Positions 1 through 3,694 of a DNA stretch of 5,448 nucleotides are shown here, piece by piece (position 1 is the stretch's first letter; every line of letters begins with the position of its first letter). This stretch comes from Draconibacterium sp. (GTDB taxonomy: Bacteria; Bacteroidota; Bacteroidia; Bacteroidales; Prolixibacteraceae), in contig JAUVDE010000259.1 in NCBI GenBank assembly GCA_030595485.1, positions 1 through 5,448 of the forward strand. Direction: 5' to 3'. The notes under the pieces are model-generated. The model saw nothing but the letters and a program-made list of their open reading frames with translations, was not told the origin of the DNA and ran no database searches. The translations under genes were made by a program, and so were the position numbers.

Positions 1-1574
1 TTAAAACATTTGATGAAATCATTGCTGAAATAGAAACCAGGGCTCTCTATTTCCCCCTTTAGTTCTGAATCAAGCAGGAAATAGGACAATATGTTTTGCT
101 TCATATCCTGCATCTTTCCTAATTGCTTCTGGTTAATAACCAATACCGATATATTCGCATTTACTGGTTTGCCTTCCGAATTGGTAGTTTTTATTTTCAG
201 CTTAGTTTGTTCACGCCGTTGGTAAATCTTTTTATCCAGTGCGTGAGAAATTTTTATTCTTTTATCAGGCATTTCGTTAAAAAAAAGCCTTTCTGCAACA
301 GGCTTCTTCAATTTGTCCAACATTGTAAATAAAACTATGCCTTCAGGAAAATTATCATTTGGTATGGTCATACTGAAAACACCCTCTGTCAGTCCAACTT
401 TTAGCTCATAATACTTTATGCCCCTATGAGACATGTGCAGGAATATACTATCATTTGCCATGTAGTTTGACAAGGCTGTAAGTACAATATTATTTTCCCT
501 CCTGCTTGCCGACAATACATTACCAAGTCTGGCAACCTTTGGTAAGGTGTACAATTTACTATAGTCATTTGCCGATTGCGAATCGATTTTTGAAAAATAG
601 TTAATCGTACTATCTACATGGCTTAATACAAAGCTACCCATACCGAGTGAATTGGTTGAAAAAGAAGCGACACTGGAATCTTGTTCATCCACAATATCTC
701 CAGTAATCTTCATCCCTTTCCCATAGGCATCCAGTGCTTTAACCCCCAGTTTATTTGGCAAACCGTGCACCAATTCTCCACTTTCAGGAAAAAATTGTAA
801 ATCAATAAATTTGTCATCCAGAATAATAGTTTTAGAGCAGTTATACTTATTTGCTGTTTGCATTTGCAGGGTAGCAAAATGGCAAGTATCGGGTAAGGTA
901 TATTTAATCTTGTATTTTTTATCTAAATCTTTTTTTACGTAGAGTGTATCCGTTTTGTCACCTATCGCAACAAAAACAGTGAGTTTCTTTTTGTGTAAAC
1001 TGTCAATATATAATGGATTGAAGCTGGCTTCCAAATGATTTTCGGAATTTAAGCCATTAATTAATGTTACATTATTTATTGGAGGAATACCTTCTTTCTT
1101 TTGGGCAGTAAAAACATGGATGTATTCTTTAAAGAAGAAATCTGTCTCAAAATTTTTATCCCATTGGGTGTATGCTCTAATAAGATAAAGTCCTTCGCTC
1201 AATTTTTTATCCAAATAAAAAAAACCTTCTCCAATTCCGTTTTCAATCTTTATTAGTTTCTTTTCAACAACTGTTTCATTGGGTGCTATTAACTCCACGT
1301 ATAGTACACCGCTTAATGTAGTAGGTATATGTTCGTTGGCATTTGCCACAATACTTTTAAACCAGACAGTGTTACCAGCGGTATAAACTTTTCCATCCAA
1401 CTGAAGGTATATTTTTTCTGCAAATGCCGCATTCGATTGAATATTATTCACATCCTGAGCATGGTGTACTAAGGGAGATATAAATAAAATAAGAGTTACA
1501 ATTATATCGATTTGCAAAATTTTCCTTAATTGTTGGGGGTTATTATAAACATTAAGGAATTTGGTTTTTTTCAT
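1..1574 (-). CDS. Secreted MG2-domain / TonB-plug family protein, C-terminus cut off by the window edge
   Basis: I read this frame by hand from ATG 1574-1572 to the left edge. All 524 codons are open, and the frame passes base 1 without a stop. Residues 1-21 are basic/polar and 22-38 are hydrophobic, followed by HHAQD, so a signal peptide with a long n-region is likely. Residues 53-154 look like an MG2 (macroglobulin-type) domain: EKIYLQLDGKVYTAGNTVWF, LSGVLYVELIAP, EGLYLIRAYTQW. Residues 260-320 carry the family block FFPESGELVHGLPNK ... DEQDSSV ... SLGMGSF, then PVAERLFF (425-432) and NILSYFLLDSELKGEIESPG (494-513). Known members in Bacteroidota usually run to about 800-950 residues and end in a TonB-receptor plug-like domain, which would lie beyond base 1. 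The role is probably in the periplasm or outer membrane; no substrate is known. This is the only Met before residue 237, so the start is reasonably firm. There is no Shine-Dalgarno sequence upstream. Confidence 0.88.
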   Translation of the reverse strand, partial: MKKTKFLNVYNNPQQLRKILQIDIIVTLILFISPLVHHAQDVNNIQSNAAFAEKIYLQLDGKVYTAGNTVWFKSIVANANEHIPTTLSGVLYVELIAPNETVVEKKLIKIENGIGEGFFYLDKKLSEGLYLIRAYTQWDKNFETDFFFKEYIHVFTAQKKEGIPPINNVTLINGLNSENHLEASFNPLYIDSLHKKKLTVFVAIGDKTDTLYVKKDLDKKYKIKYTLPDTCHFATLQMQTANKYNCSKTIILDDKFIDLQFFPESGELVHGLPNKLGVKALDAYGKGMKITGDIVDEQDSSVASFSTNSLGMGSFVLSHVDSTINYFSKIDSQSANDYSKLYTLPKVARLGNVLSASRRENNIVLTALSNYMANDSIFLHMSHRGIKYYELKVGLTEGVFSMTIPNDNFPEGIVLFTMLDKLKKPVAERLFFNEMPDKRIKISHALDKKIYQRREQTKLKIKTTNSEGKPVNANISVLVINQKQLGKMQDMKQNILSYFLLDSELKGEIESPGFYFSNDFIKCF

Positions 1575-1617
1575 AATTCGATTTTATATATCTGTTGGTT
1601 TATTCTATCATTGCTAC

Positions 1618-1676
1618 ATAACGTAACCTTTTGTCCGTTTATTTTTTCATATATAGCGGACAAAAGGTAACATTAT
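1618..1676. repeat. Long imperfect palindrome, 20-bp arms with 19-bp loop
   Basis: The left arm ATAACGTAACCTTTTGTCCG (1618-1637) matches the reverse complement of 1657-1676 at 18 of 20 positions. The inner 12 bp (ACCTTTTGTCCG against CGGACAAAAGGT) are perfect. The loop (1638-1656) is AT-rich. The structure ends 44 bp before the start codon of the minus-strand MG2 gene, so it could be an operator or a 5'-leader hairpin of that gene. It could equally be the end of a mobile element or a folded recombination site. There is no U-tract on either side of the kind an intrinsic terminator needs. Confidence 0.8.
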
Positions 1677-1712
1677 ACCCGCTATACGGGGTGTTTTTAA
1701 CACCTGCTAGGT
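1677..1712. repeat. Cluster of three short hairpins
   Basis: Immediately after the long palindrome come three short ones. The first is an imperfect ACCCG-type palindrome around GCTATA (1677-1692). The second is GGTGTT-TTT-AACACC, with perfect 6-bp arms (1690-1704). The third is ACCT-GCT-AGGT (1702-1712). The second and third share the ACC(T) bases, so they cannot both form in one strand. Function is unknown. Each is too short to be meaningful alone, but their packing beside the long palindrome is notable. Confidence 0.55.
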
Positions 1713-1820
1713 ACTATTTAGTATTTCATTAATTGGCTTTATTTGCGGGTGCGTATTCAAGCTGTTTTTGGTTTTGCCACCTAAAATAAACATAAAATTC
1801 GATAATAGAATTTCGGTATT

Positions 1821-2002
1821 GTTTAATAGATGCCGGAAATTGGAAAAAGGAAGCTTTGGTTATTTAATAGCGGCTTGCCAAATGTAATTTTCTTGCTTTC
1901 ATTATTTAATGAAACGCTGCCCCGACAAAAAATGGCCGTTTAATCATTTAATGAAACGCTCCGCTGGCAATATCCGAAGCAATTATTGTTTAATGAAACC
2001 CT
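1821..2002. repeat. Five degenerate direct repeats at 41-42 bp spacing
   Basis: Units start at 1821 (GTTTAATAGATGCC), 1862 (ATTTAATAGCGGCT), 1904 (ATTTAATGAAACGCT), 1946 (ATTTAATGAAACGCT, identical to the previous copy) and 1988 (GTTTAATGAAACCCT). Start-to-start distances are 41, 42, 42 and 42. The roughly 27-bp stretches between them do not resemble each other. The first conserved copy also forms a perfect palindrome with its flank, TTTCATTA-TT-TAATGAAA (1897-1914). The repeats are too short and uneven for an ordinary CRISPR array. A spacing of 42 bp is about four helical turns, so a protein binding each copy would sit on one face of the DNA, as with iterons or transposon-end sites. That reading is inference. 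Confidence 0.65.
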
Positions 2003-2073
2003 AAAAATGAACCACCGGGGCTTTCATTAAGTAATTATGCCTAAAAACATAGTATCATTTTTGTTTTGTGTCG

Positions 2074-2120
2074 AAAAAAGGATGGCATCCCTATTTACTC
2101 AAAACAGAAGGATGCCATCC
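2074..2120 (-). terminator. Intrinsic terminator following the ridA remnant
   Basis: On the minus strand an 11-bp perfect stem, GGATGGCATCC / GGATGCCATCC (arms 2110-2120 and 2080-2090, 19-nt loop), is followed directly by six T residues (2079-2074). This is the classical Rho-independent form. It lies 21 bp downstream of the RidA stop codon and so belongs to that gene. Each arm is itself an odd palindrome (GGATG-N-CATCC), so two smaller hairpins are an alternative fold. Confidence 0.8.
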
Positions 2121-2141
2121 CTTATACAAACTACAAATATC

Positions 2142-2195
2142 TTACTTTACCGCAATGGTTTCAATTTCAACCATAACACCCTGCGGCAAATATTT
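2142..2195 (-). pseudogene. C-terminal remnant of a RidA/YjgF/YER057c-family gene
   Basis: Reading minus from 2195 to the TAA at 2144-2142 gives KYLPQGVMVEIETIAVK and stop. This is the typical RidA C-terminus (LPxGVxVEIExIAV). Intact RidA proteins are about 125 residues; they form trimers and hydrolyse reactive enamine/imine intermediates released by PLP enzymes. Only about 17 residues remain. The same frame reaches a TAG four codons upstream, and no RidA-like sequence continues beyond it in any frame I could follow. The catalytic Arg that family members carry further upstream is therefore absent, and no functional protein is expected. The terminator just downstream has survived. Assignment rests on one short motif. 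Confidence 0.7.
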
Positions 2196-2205
2196 CAACC
2201 ATAAC
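2164..2205. repeat. 14-bp direct repeat at 28-bp spacing inside the ridA remnant
   Basis: ATTTCAACCATAAC occurs at 2164-2177 and again at 2192-2205. The first copy encodes the VMVEI segment of the RidA tail in the minus frame. The second lies upstream of the surviving tail and in another frame. A slippage duplication, or recombination between such short repeats, could have removed the gene body. Confidence 0.7.
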
Positions 2206-2374
2206 TACGGCTATACTTAAATTATTTGCCTTATTAAAGAAAAAAATAACATTTTCAAAATTACCGAAAAGCTAAATGGATTGAGTATAAATGGCGGATC
2301 GGAATCGGCCAGACCCGTAAGGAACACCAACAAGTTGGTATAAGAGGGTGAGTGAGAAAAGAATTGGAAATTTG

Positions 2375-2420
2375 AAGAAAAAGGATTTCAACTTTTAAAA
2401 GAGATGGAATCCTTTTTCTT
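2375..2420. terminator. 13-bp inverted repeat, possible bidirectional terminator
   Basis: AAGAAAAAGGATT (2375-2387) is perfectly complementary to AATCCTTTTTCTT (2408-2420). The 20-bp loop contains the palindrome CTTTTAAAAG (2392-2401). On either strand the second arm ends in a pyrimidine run rich in T, and the first arm supplies the A-run seen in bidirectional terminators. The stem is AT-rich, with only a GG/CC core plus one further G-C pair near its end, so strength is doubtful. No intact gene on either side needs it today. It may be left over from a deleted gene. Confidence 0.45.
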
Positions 2421-2481
2421 TCTGCCAACAACTAAACACTGAACACTTTCCTCCTCTTCATACTTTGCTTTAAGGTTGCAA

Positions 2482-2515
2482 TCGACTGTTGAATAGAATT
2501 TAAAACTGTTGCATT
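2482..2515 (+). repeat. Possible end of the IS30-type element
   Basis: The segment before the transposase ATG carries two direct copies of ACTGTTG 20 bp apart (2485-2491 and 2505-2511), the second continuing as AACTGTTGCATT. A third copy lies inside the reading frame at 2543-2549. From memory, IS30-family terminal repeats contain a GCAACAGTT-like core, which is the complement of AACTGTTGC. No matching right end is visible, so the element boundary is not defined. Confidence 0.3.
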
Positions 2516-2642
2516 ATGAACAAAAAGAATTACACCCATATTACTGTTGAACAAAGAATTAAAATAGAAACTTTATTACAGCAGGACATAGTAGGTTTCA
2601 TTTATTGCTAAACAGCTTAATATTCATCGCTCATCCATCTAC
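2516..2642 (+). pseudogene. IS30-family transposase, N-terminal fragment with frameshift
   Basis: ATG at 2516 opens MNKKNYTHITVEQRIKIETL and reaches a TAA at 2609-2611. From 2604 the +1 frame continues as IAKQLNIHRSSIY before a TGA at 2643-2645. Together these give the N-terminal helix-turn-helix region of IS30-family transposases (YTHLTxEQRxxIExLL ... IAxxLxxHxSTIxRE). Full-length members are about 320-400 residues with a DDE catalytic domain. Nothing of that domain is seen here, and the sequence departs from the family after SSIY. The gene is dead: it has a frameshift and a premature stop and lacks the catalytic part. Confidence 0.8.
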
Positions 2643-2932
2643 TGATGGACTACATCAATATTTACCGGTTCCTGGAAGATCCTGAAAAAGTCTGGAGAAG
2701 CATAATAAATGAAAATGACTTAAAATATCAAAATACGCTGTTCCTTGAAATAAGGGGGCTTACTCTTGGAAGTAGAAAAAGTAATATTTGATTATCAGAC
2801 AAATAACAATTAATTAAATTCCGGTTTTACCGGGCAACAATGATTGAAATAGATAATAATATTGACAAATTGAAAAACTGATAAATTGCCTTTATGGAAA
2901 ATCAATCTTTTCAACTGCGAATGAAAACTATG
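2643..2932. other. Debris between transposase remnant and DUF4197 gene, with a 48-codon orphan frame
   Basis: An ATG at 2645 opens a plus-strand frame of 48 codons ending at TGA 2789-2791. It begins MDYINIYRFLEDPEKVW and has a normal amino-acid make-up with charged and aromatic residues. I do not recognise the family. Its ATG overlaps the TGA that ends the transposase fragment, and there is no ribosome binding site that would support it. It could be a fragment of a longer gene inserted into or fused with the IS remnant. Further on lies a 5-bp hairpin, CCGGT-TTT-ACCGG (2821-2833), without a T-tract. It is about 100 bp past the DUF4197 stop on that gene's downstream side, so it is only a weak terminator candidate. 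Confidence 0.4.
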
Positions 2933-3694
2933 CTAGTCGAGTGAGCCAAACACCTTTTTCAATAAACTGCTTACACGTGCTGCTGGGTCTTTTCGTATTT
3001 GTTTTTCCTCTGCTGCAATTTTCAGGAATAAACCTTCCAGCGCTTTGTTTGTCAGGTAATCTTCCAGTTCGGTATTTACTGGTTTTAGTCCTGCCGATTG
3101 TCCAATAAACGATTTCGCAAGTTGGTTCCATTTACCAATTAATGTATCCCAGCTTTGTTTGGTTGAAATGCCGCTACCTTTTACCAGCTCTTTCTCCACC
3201 GATGCTTTAATTTTGGGGCGGTACAATTCAAAAAGATGGTCGTAAGTTGTTCTATGCAGATATTCAGTGGCCGCATTGTCTTCGCCTTTTAAAATGCCAA
3301 TTCCATCGCTAATCGTCATGCTGGTAATACTATTCACAAAAATGGGTTTAGCCTCCGAAACCGCATCTTCAGCAGCACGGTTTATGTGTAACAAAACATC
3401 GTCTAGTAATTTTTGTCCACCGGGAATTTTACCAGCGTTTTCAACAATAATATTAGCTTCGGGTGGAAGCATTATTTTCACCAATTCATCTTTGTAATAA
3501 CCATCAACAGCACCTAAAATATTCGCAGAACTATTGGTACCGGTAACCAGCGCTTCTTTTAAGCCGCCAATAATTTCGTTTTGCGTAAGTGGTGCATCCG
3601 AATCCATGTATTGTTGCGAGAGTTGCATCACTTCGGCACAGCCGCTTAGTAACAGGCTGGCTAGCACTGCAACTAAAAATCTTTTAGTCTTCAT
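2933..3694 (-). CDS. DUF4197 family lipoprotein
   Basis: 253 codons from ATG 3694-3692 to TAG 2935-2933. Residues 1-18 form a lipoprotein signal (basic start, hydrophobic core, lipobox LLLSGC) with Cys19 as the lipidated residue, so the product should be anchored in the envelope. Residues about 36-252 match DUF4197: GGLKEAL (43-49), INRAAEDAVSEAKPIF (104-119), MTISDGIGILKG (126-137), AATEYLHRTT (141-150), NKALEGLF (216-223) and EEKQIRKDPAARVSSLLKKVFG (229-250). Length and domain coverage look complete. The function of DUF4197 is not established. No catalytic residues are evident, and it is mostly predicted helical. The ATG follows the ygiQ stop directly (TAGATG), so translation is probably coupled to ygiQ and the two share a transcript. 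The upstream bases lack a Shine-Dalgarno sequence, as is normal in Bacteroidota. Confidence 0.92.
   Translation of the reverse strand: MKTKRFLVAVLASLLLSGCAEVMQLSQQYMDSDAPLTQNEIIGGLKEALVTGTNSSANILGAVDGYYKDELVKIMLPPEANIIVENAGKIPGGQKLLDDVLLHINRAAEDAVSEAKPIFVNSITSMTISDGIGILKGEDNAATEYLHRTTYDHLFELYRPKIKASVEKELVKGSGISTKQSWDTLIGKWNQLAKSFIGQSAGLKPVNTELEDYLTNKALEGLFLKIAAEEKQIRKDPAARVSSLLKKVFGSLD

Larger units (their letters stand above)
1575..2073. other. Gene-free, structure-rich interval upstream of the MG2-protein gene
   Basis: I see no convincing protein-coding gene here. The contents are a long imperfect palindrome (1618-1676), short hairpins (1677-1712 and AAATTC/GAATTT at 1795-1813), phased direct repeats (1821-2002), and scattered copies of TTTCATTAA or its complement. 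Two short open frames exist: minus 1863-1729 (44 codons plus stop, no ATG) and plus 1909-2004 (31 codons). Neither matches a family I know. I looked for a Bacteroidota promoter (TTG ... TAnnTTTG) for the MG2 gene on the minus strand and found no clear one. Confidence 0.6.
2206..2515. other. Intergenic debris without a recognisable gene
   Basis: No intact gene is visible. A plus-strand frame from 2221 to a stop at 2341-2343 ends with the residues SINGGSESARPVRNTNKLV. The RPVR ending is loosely like the C-termini of some Bacteroidota secreted proteins with DUF1566 or Fibrobacter-type paralogous domains, but the match is too short to call. The stretch also holds the 13-bp inverted repeat at 2375-2420. 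Near the right end ACTGTTG occurs twice (2485-2491, 2505-2511), just before the transposase remnant. Confidence 0.5.

Noticed and set aside
123..332. 69-codon plus-strand open frame
   Set aside because: It lies wholly antisense to the MG2-protein gene, whose frame has clear family motifs. No homology is apparent in the translation.
1575..1617. Bacteroidota promoter (TTG / TAnnTTTG) for the MG2 gene
   Set aside because: Minus-strand words such as TAGAATAA are only loosely similar and have no correctly spaced TTG.
1618..1676. Integron attC site
   Set aside because: The palindromic form is suggestive, but I could not find the GTTRRRY / RYYYAAC core pair, and no integrase or cassette is visible.
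1821..2002. CRISPR array
   Set aside because: Repeats are only about 15 bp and degenerate, spacers are about 27 bp, and no cas gene or leader is visible. The pattern is reported as phased repeats instead.
2221..2300. C-terminal end of a GH19-type chitinase or lysozyme (KITEKLNG)
   Set aside because: The similarity to KITxxINGG is limited to a few residues and the following sequence does not fit.
2821..2833. Hairpin CCGGT-TTT-ACCGG as terminator of the ygiQ-DUF4197 transcript
   Set aside because: The stem is only 5 bp, there is no T-run after it on the minus strand, and it lies about 100 bp past the stop. It is too weak to annotate as a terminator.
2928..3131. 67-codon minus-strand open frame
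   Set aside because: It overlaps the 3' end of the DUF4197 gene in another frame. The conserved DUF4197 residues are in the longer frame.
3267..3497. 76-codon plus-strand open frame with hydrophobic stretches
   Set aside because: It is antisense to the conserved centre of the DUF4197 gene, so the hydrophobic look comes from the complement.
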